Source of the DNA: Occallatibacter sp.
Lineage (GTDB): Bacteria; Acidobacteriota; Terriglobia; Terriglobales; Acidobacteriaceae
Length of the DNA: 56,748 bases
Direction of reading: 5' to 3'
NCBI GenBank assembly: GCA_017883405.1
Contig: JADGNO010000303.1
Span: 1 to 56,748 of the forward strand
A program made the position numbers and the translations under genes. The notes beneath the pieces are model-generated. The model did no database searches and was not told the DNA's origin. It worked only from the letters and a program-made list of their open reading frames with translations. Position 1 is the stretch's first letter. Every line of letters begins with the position of its first letter. This document shows positions 34,947 to 44,082 of this stretch, in pieces.

Positions 34947-35493
34947 GAAGCAACCACCCTGGAATCTTTTTGGAACTTGCGGTTTGAGTTACGAGCGATT
35001 CACTGAATTTTGATCTTGCTCGACATGGTCAGTTTGCCGAACCTGTCATGTGCTGGAGAACGGGAAACGCTTTTTAGATTCGGGCCACAGATCAAGGAAA
35101 GCGTAATGAGATTTTATCATTTTCTTTATTCCATCTTCATAGATAAACCTGCTGTTTTCGTTTTGGAACTGTGCCCGTTTCTTTAACTCCTGCAGTTACT
35201 TGCGGAGCTTCGCCACACTCATAGAATTCTTTTTTTTAATCCTCATAAGTTCTTTATGCAGTATTTGCGTTAATTAATCCAGTTCATTGCGACTTGACTA
35301 ACAGGTTAAGACCGCAACATCTCAACAGGTCATTCCGATATGAATCCATACCGTCGGGAAGCTCCCATGGGGCTTACAGGTTTCGTGCGCCCAAAAGACG
35401 CAGGCGGAGACCGTAGAGCTTAATCCCATGTTTCCGGCTTAGTTCAACTTTGTCATACCTCACAAAACTGTTCTTTCTGGAGGATAAGTGCCG
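34947..35493. other. AT-rich intergenic region with divergent promoters
   Basis: About 550 bases between the kinase and a porin gene. Positions 35100-35290 are clearly richer in A/T than the surroundings, with T-runs such as TTCTTTTTTTTAAT, suggesting promoter or regulator-binding sequence. No open frame is convincing. A foldable leader occupies its right end (separate entry). Confidence 0.5.
35351..35430 (+). promoter_or_regulatory. Candidate structured leader RNA upstream of porin and permease genes
   Basis: GGGAAGCTC (35356-35364) can pair with GAGCTT(AAT)CCC (35416-35427), closing a domain with an inner stem GGTTTC/GAGACC (35379-35384, 35407-35412) extended by CGCC/GGCG. Alternatively AAGCTCC (35359-35365) forms a tight hairpin with GGGGCTT (35369-35375). 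The two folds share bases and exclude each other, as in a riboswitch-like switch. No known class was recognised. Confidence 0.35.
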
Positions 35494-36750
35494 ATGTATT
35501 CAAAGCCGACTCGCATTCTGCAAATCATGGCCTCAGCGGCCATGGCAACCGCCCTTCTGGCTGGCGCACAAGACTCAGCATCCACGCCGACTCCAGCCAC
35601 AACGCCTGCAGCAGCGCAAGCTGCTCCACCCGCGCCTGCTGAGGCTGCCCCCGCTCCTCTTTCCACGTTTGTTCTCTCGGGGCCGCTAACGTGGCTGCCT
35701 CCAGCAACGGTTGATGCCGGTCCGTTTGGCAAGCTTTCGGTCAACGGCATCATCACAGGCTACGCGCTGGGTCAGAACAACCCCGTTCCCGGCGATGACA
35801 CTAAGCAGGCCACACTCACCAATGGCTCTATCTTCGTGCAGAAGGCGGACGGCAAGATTCAGTATTTTGTGCAAGCCGGCGTTTACGATTTCCCAACGCT
35901 GGGCGTTTCCTTCGCCAATGCACAGAATACAACTGCCAACCTCTTTGGCCCAGTACCGGTTGCCTTCCTGAAGCTTGCCACTGGAAAGACCACTTCCTGG
36001 CAAATTGGTTCGCTGCCGACGCTGATGGGCGCAGAAGGCGCCTTCACCTACCAGAACATGAACATCGCGCGAGGCCTCCTGTGGAACCAGGAGAACATAA
36101 TCAACCGCGGTATCCAAGTGAACCAGGCGATGGGAAAGTACCTGTCCGCTTCGCTTAGCTGGAACGACGGTTACTATTCCAATCGATACAACTGGCTCAC
36201 TGGTTCACTGACTTTCACCAAGGGTCCCAGCACCTTGGTCTTCAGTGGCATGGGCAACGCTGGCAGTACGGGTTACTCAACCAATGCGACACCGCTGTTG
36301 CAGAACAATAGCACGATGTACGCAGGCATCTACACCTACACCAAGGGCACCTGGATCGCGACCGGGACCTACCAGTACAGCAATACCCCAACTAACGCCA
36401 AGATCGGCGTTGTGAAGGGAGCCACGACCAACGGATTCGGCGCGTACCTCAGCAAGTCCTTCAAGAGTGGCTTCGCCCTTCCGATCCGCGTTGAGTACCT
36501 TGAGCAGTCAGGCAAGGTGAGCGGCCCTGATGCGAACATGCTGTACGGACCGGGCAGCTCGGCGTTCACTTTCACAGCGACTCCGACGTACCAGAAGGGC
36601 GGATTCTACTTCCGCAGTGACGTGGGCATGGTTGACACCTACAACTCAAAGGGATATGCCTTTGGGCCGACCGGAACGGCTGCCAGCCAGTTCCGCGTCA
36701 CGGGTGAGTTCGGATTCATCCTCGGCAACAACATCACAGGGGAAAAATAA
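35494..36750 (+). CDS. Outer-membrane beta-barrel porin (BBP2-like)
   Basis: A 418-residue outer-membrane protein. A signal peptide (ILQIMASAAMATALLAGAQ) and an Ala/Pro-rich linker precede a barrel of alternating beta strands (LSVNGIITGYALGQNNP, KIQYFVQAGVYDF, SASLSWNDGYYSNRYNWLTG, GGFYFRSDVGMVDTYNSKGY) resembling the BBP2/OprB-like porin group. It precedes an amino-acid permease and is likely a channel for the same nutrients. GGAGG lies ten bases before ATG 35494; a GTG at 35488 would add two residues. Confidence 0.83.
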   Translation: MYSKPTRILQIMASAAMATALLAGAQDSASTPTPATTPAAAQAAPPAPAEAAPAPLSTFVLSGPLTWLPPATVDAGPFGKLSVNGIITGYALGQNNPVPGDDTKQATLTNGSIFVQKADGKIQYFVQAGVYDFPTLGVSFANAQNTTANLFGPVPVAFLKLATGKTTSWQIGSLPTLMGAEGAFTYQNMNIARGLLWNQENIINRGIQVNQAMGKYLSASLSWNDGYYSNRYNWLTGSLTFTKGPSTLVFSGMGNAGSTGYSTNATPLLQNNSTMYAGIYTYTKGTWIATGTYQYSNTPTNAKIGVVKGATTNGFGAYLSKSFKSGFALPIRVEYLEQSGKVSGPDANMLYGPGSSAFTFTATPTYQKGGFYFRSDVGMVDTYNSKGYAFGPTGTAASQFRVTGEFGFILGNNITGEK

Positions 36751-36810
36751 ACGGCTAGCGGAGTCGGCTCGGCACAGTGCAACTCACTCTAGCTCCTACC
36801 ATGGTCACGC

Positions 36811-36846
36811 CATCAGCCAAAGACCTCGTTGGGTCTTTGGCTGATG
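36811..36846. terminator. Strong hairpin after the porin gene
   Basis: A perfect 15-bp stem, CATCAGCCAAAGACC (36811-36825) with GGTCTTTGGCTGATG (36832-36846), around TCGTTG. No T-run follows on the plus strand, so it could reduce read-through or stabilise the porin message rather than stop transcription fully. Confidence 0.65.
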
Positions 36847-36997
36847 AAAAACCAGCAGGCAACTATATGTGTTAGTTGGCGAACTCTTTATCCGATCCTC
36901 ACGGGTTGAGAGCTAATCTCCGAATCACAGACACCCGGCTAATCGGAAAAACTCCAGACGAAGCCAACAAGTACTTCAAATTTTCAGGAGAATGCTC

Positions 36998-38785
36998 ATG
37001 GCAGATCAAAAAGCACCGCAGATGCAGGCCACACTCGGTCTAACCGGGCTAACCAGCAACGCAATGGCGCTCATCGCCCCCGGCGCCTTTCTCTGGCTCA
37101 CCTTCTACATCCAGGCCACCACGGGTGTCGCGGGTCAGCCTTCCACCGCACCGGGCATGTGGATTGGCATCTTCGCCGCCCTTGTTCTCTGCCTTGCAAC
37201 CGCCGTCGCATACGCGGAAATCTCCAAGCTTTATCCCGGCACTGGCTCCAGCTACTACTACGCGGAGCAGGCCATGCTTTCGAAAGACAAAGCCTTCAAA
37301 TACGCCCGCGTCGCCAAGTTCATCGTCGGCTGGGGCTCGCATCTCTACTACTGGGTTTACCCAGGCGTGATGGTCGCTGTCACCGGCGTCTTTGTTGGCT
37401 ATGTGGTTGGCTTCCTCTATCCCAACGTGATGAGCGGATCCAATCCCGGCCCCGTCTTCATGTCGCTGGTCGCCGTCGTATTCTCGTTCTTCGTGGCATG
37501 GATTGCGTCGAAGGGTGCCGGTGCCTCGACGGCAGTCAACCTCGCCATCAACGTCATTCAGATTTCGGCGCTGATCGTATTCAGCGTACTGGCTCTCGGT
37601 TACCGCACCAGCCATCCTTCGGGATCTACGGGCTTCCAGTACGATTCTCAATCGCTGGCTACCTACACCTACCAGTTCGCGACAGCCAAAGACGGCTCCA
37701 CGATCCGTGACGCTAGCGGCTCGCCGCTTCCGTTGCTCGATGCAGCAGGCAAGCCGGTTCCCTTCCAGGTCACTTATCCCACCACTGACGCGACCGGAAA
37801 CTTCCTGACCCACCCGAACGCTGTTTCGGTTGTCGCGCCACACAAGTTTAGTTACATGTTTATTCAGGCCACTGTCGCGATCCTGATCCTGGTCGGATTC
37901 GAATCGGTTACATCTATGGGCGGCGAGGCCAAGAACCCAACCAAGCACATCCCGATTGCTGTCATCGCATCGCTGCTGATTCAGGGATTGTTCTGTTACC
38001 TGTTTGAGTATTTCGCGGCCAATTACTTCCTCAACTCCGGGTATACGATGGCAAGCGCGTCAAGCTCTGCAGCACCCATCGGCGACATGATGATCATTGT
38101 CGGCGATGCGCTGCTGGGCCAGGGGCATGGCAAGTACTTCATGCTCGCTGAAGCGTTCACCGTGTTCCTCGCTCTCATCGGCACGACTCTGAGCTGCATG
38201 AACACAGGCGCCCGCGTCACCTACGCAATGGGCAAGGACGAGGAAGCTCCAGAGCACTTCGGCATGCTGCACGCCGAGTCGCTCTCGCCTCGCAAAGCCA
38301 TCTGGACACTCGCGGTTATCTCGGCTGTCGTTGGTGTGATTGCGTGTACGCTGGTGTTCGGCGACGCCGGTGCACCCACTGACGCCACTATCGCAGCATT
38401 GCCCCATGGCCTGTTCTCGAGCTTCGGTTATCTGCCGCACGATCAGATGGCCGCTCTGCCGAACTCCCTGTTAACCATCACCCTGACCTCGAACTTTGGT
38501 ACTTTTATCCTGTATGCTTTGAGCTGCTTCCTGTGCATGGTTGCGTATCACAAGCGTCCAGACCACAATTTCCTCCTGCATACGCTGATCCCCGGATTCG
38601 GCTTGCTGGCTAACCTTATCTGCATGGGCTTCTATATCGCCGGTCCGGCGTTCGGGCTTGGCACATCAAAAGAGCCACTGCTTGCTTTAGGCATCTCGGC
38701 GGTCTGGGGCGTTTACGGAGCTATCTACTTCCTCCGTTCATCCAAGGCCAAGGGCAAAGCGATTCTGCTCGAACAGAAAATGTAG
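36998..38785 (+). CDS. APC-superfamily amino-acid permease with large periplasmic or cytoplasmic insert
   Basis: A 595-residue inner-membrane transporter. About twelve hydrophobic segments and the opening ATLGLTGLTSNAMALIAPGA plus AVAYAEISKLYPGTGSSYYY mark the amino acid-polyamine-organocation family. Between helices about 6 and 7 lies an unusual hydrophilic insert of about 75 residues (roughly 215-290). Substrate is unknown. The ATG at 36998 has AGGAG seven bases upstream. It lies between a porin gene and signalling genes ahead of glutamine synthetase, suggesting uptake of a nitrogen compound. Confidence 0.9.
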   Translation: MADQKAPQMQATLGLTGLTSNAMALIAPGAFLWLTFYIQATTGVAGQPSTAPGMWIGIFAALVLCLATAVAYAEISKLYPGTGSSYYYAEQAMLSKDKAFKYARVAKFIVGWGSHLYYWVYPGVMVAVTGVFVGYVVGFLYPNVMSGSNPGPVFMSLVAVVFSFFVAWIASKGAGASTAVNLAINVIQISALIVFSVLALGYRTSHPSGSTGFQYDSQSLATYTYQFATAKDGSTIRDASGSPLPLLDAAGKPVPFQVTYPTTDATGNFLTHPNAVSVVAPHKFSYMFIQATVAILILVGFESVTSMGGEAKNPTKHIPIAVIASLLIQGLFCYLFEYFAANYFLNSGYTMASASSSAAPIGDMMIIVGDALLGQGHGKYFMLAEAFTVFLALIGTTLSCMNTGARVTYAMGKDEEAPEHFGMLHAESLSPRKAIWTLAVISAVVGVIACTLVFGDAGAPTDATIAALPHGLFSSFGYLPHDQMAALPNSLLTITLTSNFGTFILYALSCFLCMVAYHKRPDHNFLLHTLIPGFGLLANLICMGFYIAGPAFGLGTSKEPLLALGISAVWGVYGAIYFLRSSKAKGKAILLEQKM

Positions 38786-38817
38786 TTCGCCTTTACCCTT
38801 AAACTCGACACCGGCCG

Positions 38818-38874
38818 CTGGGTGGGATCGCTTCTCGATCTGAACGATTGAAACGAGAAGATGATCGCCACCCA
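38818..38874 (+). terminator. Imperfect long hairpin after the permease gene
   Basis: CTGGGTGG and CTTCTCG on the left (38818-38837) pair with CGAGAAG and CCACCCAG on the right (38854-38874), with an internal GATC/GATC match and small bulges, about 19 pairs in all. It lies 32 bases past the stop and probably reduces transcription into the next gene. Confidence 0.5.
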
Positions 38875-38960
38875 GTGACCATTTTGAAGTGAACGATCCG
38901 CAAACTAGAATATGAGTCCTTATCCGGGGGAGCGGAACGAGACTCGAGGTAGCGTCGTCC

Positions 38961-39764
38961 ATGTTGGATGTTCAGTTCGGCCAGGCAAGCGACTTCGGCA
39001 AAGTGCGTACCAACAATGAAGACGCGATGGGCTCTTTTGTTCCGTCGTCGCGTCACCAGGCAAGATCGCACGGTTTTCTATTCGCCGTGGCAGACGGAGT
39101 AGGCGGTATGGATCTGGGTGAAGTTGCATCTGCGACTGCCGTCTCAGTTCTGACAGACGAATTTGCAAAGGCACAAGCGGACACCATGCTCATCAGCCTG
39201 TTGCCGCGCTTGATTCAACACGCCAACGCCGCAGTGCACGACAAGACGTTGGTAAACGAATACCGCGGCAAAAGAATGGCGACGACGCTGGTAGCCTGTG
39301 CCCTGCGCTACGATCAGGCCATCGTGTCGCATGTGGGCGACTCGCGCTGCTACCTGGTGCGCAATGGCAAAGCCCGGCAGGTAACGCAAGACCATACGCT
39401 CGTCAATGAACAGCGGAAAATGGGATTGATCAGCGCCGAGGAGATTCCTGACTCCGATTCGCGCCACGTCCTTATCCGCTCGCTGGGTCCGGAAATGTTT
39501 GTTGCCCCCGACACGACCGCCGTTACGCTCCAGACCGGCGATGTGCTCGTGCTGTGCACAGACGGCCTGCACGACGAGATGAGTGAAATAATGATTGCCG
39601 AAATCGCTTCGCAAAAGAAGTCTGCGGAGGAGATTGCGCGCGAACTGGTCGCCAAAGCCGTCGAGATTGACGGCGGAGACAACACCACCGCACAGGTGAT
39701 TCGCGTTCGCTCAGTAGAGCAGGTGGGAATGTATCGTGGCAGGCCTTACCGGCTGCCTGCGTAA
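38961..39764 (+). CDS. PP2C-family serine/threonine phosphatase
   Basis: A 267-residue soluble metal-dependent phosphatase of the Stp/PrpC type. Metal-binding motifs are present: RTNNEDAMG with the first Asp, FAVADGVGGMDLGE, HVGDSRCYLV, VLCTDGLHDEMS and DGGDNTTAQVI at the end. It would remove phosphate from Ser/Thr sites, probably counteracting the Ser/Thr kinase encoded 99 bases downstream. Confidence 0.93.
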   Translation: MLDVQFGQASDFGKVRTNNEDAMGSFVPSSRHQARSHGFLFAVADGVGGMDLGEVASATAVSVLTDEFAKAQADTMLISLLPRLIQHANAAVHDKTLVNEYRGKRMATTLVACALRYDQAIVSHVGDSRCYLVRNGKARQVTQDHTLVNEQRKMGLISAEEIPDSDSRHVLIRSLGPEMFVAPDTTAVTLQTGDVLVLCTDGLHDEMSEIMIAEIASQKKSAEEIARELVAKAVEIDGGDNTTAQVIRVRSVEQVGMYRGRPYRLPA

Positions 39765-39863
39765 GCCCCTGCTTAAACAAAGAAATTACAGATTCCTTAC
39801 GGATTCCAGAAAGAGACCCGATAGAGTGGATAAAGTGAAAGTAATGACGGAGCAAGCCGCCTG

Positions 39864-40838
39864 ATGGGCATCCTCGACGTGATCGAAAGCGGTTCGAAGA
39901 TTGACTCATACCGCATCGACCAACCAATTGCGCGCAGCGGCATGGCATCGATCTTCCGCGCAACCGATTTGCGTGACAACCGTGTCGTTGCGCTGAAAAT
40001 TCCCCATCCCGACATGGAAGCGGATCCCATCCTATTCGACCGGTTTCAGCGCGAATCTCGCATTGGCGAGCGGCTTAACCATCCCAATGTGATGCGCGTT
40101 TATGGCGATGAAAAACGCTCGCGTATCTATATGGTCATGGAGTGGTGCGAAGGTCGGCTCCTGCGCGAGATCATGGACGAGGAAAAGCTTTCTCACGAGC
40201 GGGCCATCAAGATCACAAAAGGCGTTTTGCGGGCGCTGGATTACATTCACGGCAACGGCGTAGTGCATCGCGATCTCAAACCGGAAAACATCATGGTGGA
40301 CGAGAACGATCACATCAAGCTGATCGACTTTGGAATCGCCAGCGACAACACAGCGCGCCGACTTACTTATGCGAATTTCACCGCCACGCTCGGCACGCCG
40401 AACTACATCTCGCCTGAGCAGGTAAAGGGCAAGCGCGGCGACGGTCGATCGGATGTCTACTCCATGGGCGTGATTTTGTATGAATTGCTCACCGGCAAGT
40501 TACCGTTCTCCGGGCCATCTCCCATCGCCGCCATGAATGATCGGCTGCTGAACCATCCGGTCCCTCCCACGGTTGCCGATCCCACCATTTCCCCCCAATT
40601 GCAGGAAGTCATCTACCGGGCGCTCGAGCGCGACCCCAAAAACCGGTACGCCACTGCTCACGAGTTTCTCCACGACCTCGACCACCTTGACCAGGTGGGA
40701 GTTGAGGACCGCGATGAGCTCAAGAATTGGCAGAATAGAAAATCGCAGCTGTCGCGAAAAATCCTCTATTACGGTGGGTTGGCGCTGATCCCGGTGGCCG
40801 TGCTGCTGGTGATGATGCTTCTGGCGCACCGACTTTAG
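39864..40838 (+). CDS. Hanks-type serine/threonine protein kinase with C-terminal membrane anchor
   Basis: A 324-residue kinase. The ATP-binding lysine is Lys45 in VVALKIPHPD, the catalytic loop is HRDLKPENIM with Asp137, and the magnesium motif is Asp155 in DFGIAS. The activation segment has TLGTPNYISPEQVKG. One membrane helix (YYGGLALIPVAVLLVMMLLA) ends the protein with only four residues outside, so unlike PknB it has no extracellular sensor domain. Partner phosphatase gene lies just upstream; glutamine synthetase just downstream. Confidence 0.93.
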   Translation: MGILDVIESGSKIDSYRIDQPIARSGMASIFRATDLRDNRVVALKIPHPDMEADPILFDRFQRESRIGERLNHPNVMRVYGDEKRSRIYMVMEWCEGRLLREIMDEEKLSHERAIKITKGVLRALDYIHGNGVVHRDLKPENIMVDENDHIKLIDFGIASDNTARRLTYANFTATLGTPNYISPEQVKGKRGDGRSDVYSMGVILYELLTGKLPFSGPSPIAAMNDRLLNHPVPPTVADPTISPQLQEVIYRALERDPKNRYATAHEFLHDLDHLDQVGVEDRDELKNWQNRKSQLSRKILYYGGLALIPVAVLLVMMLLAHRL

Positions 40839-40939
40839 TGCAATCACAGGTTTCTAAAAGGCTCTGGGGAATCTTCACGGATTCTTTATGCCCTTGGCTC
40901 TAGCATTTCTCTGTGTAAGTCCCTTCAACGAGGAGATCC

Positions 40940-41962
40940 ATGGCAAAGTACAAACTTGAATATATTTGGCTCGACGGCAAGCAACCCATTCCTGAACTGC
41001 GCGGCAAAACTCAGATTAAGTCTTTTGATGCCCCGCCCACCCTTGCCGACTTGCCCCTTTGGGGCTTTGATGGCAGCTCGACCATGCAGGCTGAAGGGCA
41101 CAAGTCCGATTGCATTCTGAAGCCTGTCGCAATCTATCCAGATGCTAGCCGGAAAGACGCATATATCGCCATGTGCGAAGTCATGCATCCCGATGGAACG
41201 CCGCACTCCACGAATGCGCGAGCCACTATTGAGGACGACCCCGATCTCTGGATCGGCTTTGAACAGGAGTACTTCCTTTATCATGAAGGCCGCCCGCTCG
41301 GCTTCCCGAAGGAAGGCTATCCCGGACCACAGGGGCCCTATTATTGCGGCGTTGGTTATAAGTACATGGGATCTGTGGCTCGCCAGATTGTTGAAGAGCA
41401 CCTGGAACTCTGCCTGGCAGCGGGCATCAACCACGAAGGCATCAACGCCGAAGTGGCCAAAGGACAATGGGAGTTCCAGATCTTCGCTAAGGGCTCCAAA
41501 AAAGCCGCCTATGATGTGTGGACAGCTCGCTACCTTATGGCCCGGCTCTGCGAGAAGTACGAAGTCGACTTCGTACTCTATTGCAAGCCCATCAAGGGTG
41601 ACTGGAACGGCTCAGGCATGCACACCAACTTCTCAACCAAATACATCCGCGAAGTCGGTGGCAAGGATTACCTCGAAGCGCTGATGGCAGCTTTTGAGAA
41701 AAACATTGCCGAGCACATCGCCGTCTACGGGCCTGACAACCATCTTCGCTTGACAGGTCTGCATGAGACGCAGGCGATCGACAAGTTCAGCTACGGACTG
41801 TCGGATCGCGGCGCTTCAGTCCGCCTGCCCGTAAACTTTATCCGCAATGGCTATAAGGGCTACCTTGAAGACCGTCGTCCGAACTCGGAAGCCGATCCTT
41901 ACCAGATTGTCTCCCGCCTGCTGAAGACCATCAGCTCGGTTGAAGTCGCGGTTGCCAGGTAA
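40940..41962 (+). CDS. glnII: Type II (beta-grasp, eukaryote-like) glutamine synthetase
   Basis: Assimilates ammonia by ATP-dependent conversion of glutamate to glutamine. The 340-residue length and motifs LPLWGFDGSST, LWIGFEQEYFLY, GYPGPQGPYYCG, NGSGMHTNFSTKYIRE and NHLRLTGLHET identify the short GSII form rather than the 470-residue GlnA. GSII lacks the adenylylation tyrosine region of GlnA, so control would be transcriptional or by other means. GAGGAG precedes the ATG. A strong terminator follows. Confidence 0.95.
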   Translation: MAKYKLEYIWLDGKQPIPELRGKTQIKSFDAPPTLADLPLWGFDGSSTMQAEGHKSDCILKPVAIYPDASRKDAYIAMCEVMHPDGTPHSTNARATIEDDPDLWIGFEQEYFLYHEGRPLGFPKEGYPGPQGPYYCGVGYKYMGSVARQIVEEHLELCLAAGINHEGINAEVAKGQWEFQIFAKGSKKAAYDVWTARYLMARLCEKYEVDFVLYCKPIKGDWNGSGMHTNFSTKYIREVGGKDYLEALMAAFEKNIAEHIAVYGPDNHLRLTGLHETQAIDKFSYGLSDRGASVRLPVNFIRNGYKGYLEDRRPNSEADPYQIVSRLLKTISSVEVAVAR

Positions 41963-41983
41963 TATCCCCTCTGCGTTGCAACC

Positions 41984-42022
41984 AATCCCGGCTGGCTCAA
42001 TGAGCAGCCGGGATTCTTGTTT
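41984..42022 (+). terminator. Terminator after glutamine synthetase
   Basis: AATCCCGGCT pairs with AGCCGGGATT and inner GCTC with GAGC, with one bulged G, around AAT; TTCTTGTTT follows. Confidence 0.85.
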
Positions 42023-42179
42023 GCGCAGGCAGTTGGGCTGCATTGCATTGTTCAAGCTCTCCAAATAGCCGGAGCAAGTATCGCCATCGCTAAATCGAGC
42101 CCGGTCGGATAAACTCTTCAAGTTTGCAGAGCGTTCTTGTGCGATCGATGCATAGAACTGCTATGAGGAGAATCGGCTG

Positions 42180-43484
42180 TTGGCCAAATTGCCAGTATTT
42201 CGGACGGTATTACTCATCTTCTGGCTTGGTGCTCATTGCGGTGCGCAAACTGACCCACTCCAGAAAGCCGCAGAGGCCGTGCGCCATGAGTCCGATGGCA
42301 AGTTTTCCATCCACCTTGAAGAGCGGACTCGCTGGGAGGAGCGCTACGGCAACAGCTTCGGTTCCGCAAAGAATCAACAGGACATGCTGAGCCGTCTCCG
42401 TTTCAGCGCCGAATACCAGCCGGTGAAATGGCTTTCTGTTAGCGGAATGGCGCAGGATGCGCGCGCTCCCTGGTACGGACCAAATGCGCCAAATTCCGTG
42501 CGCGACTCAATCGACCTGCACGAAGCCTTCGTCACTTTAGGTGCCGCTAAACAACCGCTGAATTTTTCCTTCGGAAGGCGAATGATCAACTACGGCGAGG
42601 CTCGGGTAATCGGAGTTCCACAGTGGACCAACACTTCACGAACTTACGATTTTGCCCGTTTTGGCCTTGTCACTCATAAGTTCTCCGTGGATGCGCTTCT
42701 CATTTCCCCGGTCATCGTAAGGCCGGATCTGTTTAATAATCCGGAACTTGGAAACCGATACTGGGGCGCATATAGCGTAATCCCAAAATTCTGGCATGGA
42801 CTGTCAATGGACGCGTATGCGCTGCGCCACTCGCAAAACAAGATCGGCGGCTGGACCGGTGCGGGAACGCTTGGCACAAATGATTTTGGCGCGCGCTTCT
42901 ACGGACCGCTACCAGGCAAATTCGCATACAGCCTCGAAGGCATCGGGCAAAACGGTCATGTCGGTACTCTCAATCAACGCGCCTATGCCTGGTTTGCCGG
43001 AATCAGCAGGCCTATCAAGGTTGGACCAATCCCAGTTGACGCATCGGTGGAATACAAAGTGGCTTCGGGATCTCATCATGGTCAGACTCATAGTTCTACC
43101 TTTGACCAGTTCACGCCTGCCAACCATGACAAGTTCGGTCACGAAGATCTATTCGGATGGCGAAATCTGCGAACATTCAAGACGCTTGAGACCCTCCATC
43201 TAACAAAAGAGCTGGCCTTCAATGTGATGTATACCGAAGAATCTCTTTTCAGTCCCTCTGACGCGCTGTATTCCAGTTCGGGATCAAAGATCGCCATTTC
43301 AACGCAAGGAACAGCCGGCAGAACTGTGGGACAGGAATTGGATGGATTCACCACATACAACTGGGGAGCACACACATTCCTGGCAGGTTTCGGCCACTTC
43401 TTTAAAGGACCCTTCGTGATAAATGCAACTCCCGGAATCAACCCCCGCTATTTCTATATCGCGCAGCAGTACACGATTAAGTAG
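42180..43484 (+). CDS. Alginate-export-family outer-membrane porin
   Basis: A 434-residue outer-membrane barrel with signal peptide (VLLIFWLGAHCGAQ). Strand patterns such as LHEAFVTLGAAKQPLNFSFG RR, INYGEARVIGVPQWTNTSRT and FARFGLVTHKFSVDALLIS match the AlgE-like 'alginate export' domain family, members of which are mostly general channels rather than true alginate exporters. It starts with TTG; GAGGAG lies about nine bases upstream, and no in-frame ATG fits better. It follows glutamine synthetase but has its own upstream region. Confidence 0.87.
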   Translation: MAKLPVFRTVLLIFWLGAHCGAQTDPLQKAAEAVRHESDGKFSIHLEERTRWEERYGNSFGSAKNQQDMLSRLRFSAEYQPVKWLSVSGMAQDARAPWYGPNAPNSVRDSIDLHEAFVTLGAAKQPLNFSFGRRMINYGEARVIGVPQWTNTSRTYDFARFGLVTHKFSVDALLISPVIVRPDLFNNPELGNRYWGAYSVIPKFWHGLSMDAYALRHSQNKIGGWTGAGTLGTNDFGARFYGPLPGKFAYSLEGIGQNGHVGTLNQRAYAWFAGISRPIKVGPIPVDASVEYKVASGSHHGQTHSSTFDQFTPANHDKFGHEDLFGWRNLRTFKTLETLHLTKELAFNVMYTEESLFSPSDALYSSSGSKIAISTQGTAGRTVGQELDGFTTYNWGAHTFLAGFGHFFKGPFVINATPGINPRYFYIAQQYTIK

Positions 43485-43578
43485 TGCGGCTTTGGCATTT
43501 CACATCGCCTGATTTATAAGATAAGCCCGCAATCAAATCTGTGCATCCAACCTTGTGAAACAAAAGGGGAGGATATCC

Positions 43579-44058
43579 ATGACTGAAGAACAAGAAGGTA
43601 AAAAAGCTCCGGATGCCATCGCGGGTTTGATCGACGCTCTGAATGAAGACTTGTCCCGTGAATACCAGGCCATCATCGCTTACACGGTCTACAGCAGCGT
43701 GCTTACCGGCGCGCAATGGATGAACATCGCTGCCGAGCTCAAGCTACACGCCGCCGAGGAATTGCAACATGCGCTCATTATCGCTGACCAGATCGACTAC
43801 CTGGGCGGCACACCCACTGCCACTCCCAAACCCGTCAAACTGTCAAAGAAGCCTGAAGAAATGATTCGCTTCGATCTGGACAACGAAACCGAAACCATCA
43901 AGAACTATCGGCAGCGCGTCAAGCAAGCCGAGGCCGTCGGCCACTACGCCCTGGCAGAAAAACTGCGACAAATCATTGCCCAGGAGCAGGAACACCAGCA
44001 TGACCTGGCCACTGCACTCGGCATCGATGTTCCCAAAGTCCTCGAAGGCGGCGCCTAG
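43579..44058 (+). CDS. Ferritin-like (bacterioferritin-type) di-iron protein
   Basis: A 159-residue four-helix protein. Di-iron ligand candidates are Glu in NEDLSREYQAIIAY, Glu and His in ELKLHAAEELQHALIIADQI, and Glu/His in IAQEQEHQHDLATAL, the Ex2H-type pattern of ferritin-like proteins. It is probably involved in iron storage or peroxide protection; the Met ligand for haem of true bacterioferritin is not evident. ATG 43579 has GGGGAGG upstream. Confidence 0.9.
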   Translation: MTEEQEGKKAPDAIAGLIDALNEDLSREYQAIIAYTVYSSVLTGAQWMNIAAELKLHAAEELQHALIIADQIDYLGGTPTATPKPVKLSKKPEEMIRFDLDNETETIKNYRQRVKQAEAVGHYALAEKLRQIIAQEQEHQHDLATALGIDVPKVLEGGA

Positions 44059-44082
44059 CGAACCCAAAGCCTCGCAGGTTGA

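Noticed and set aside
40890..40920. Possible sigma-54 promoter before glutamine synthetase (CTTGGCTCTAGCATTTCT)
   Set aside because: The -12 element reads TTTC instead of TTGC, so the match is too weak to claim.
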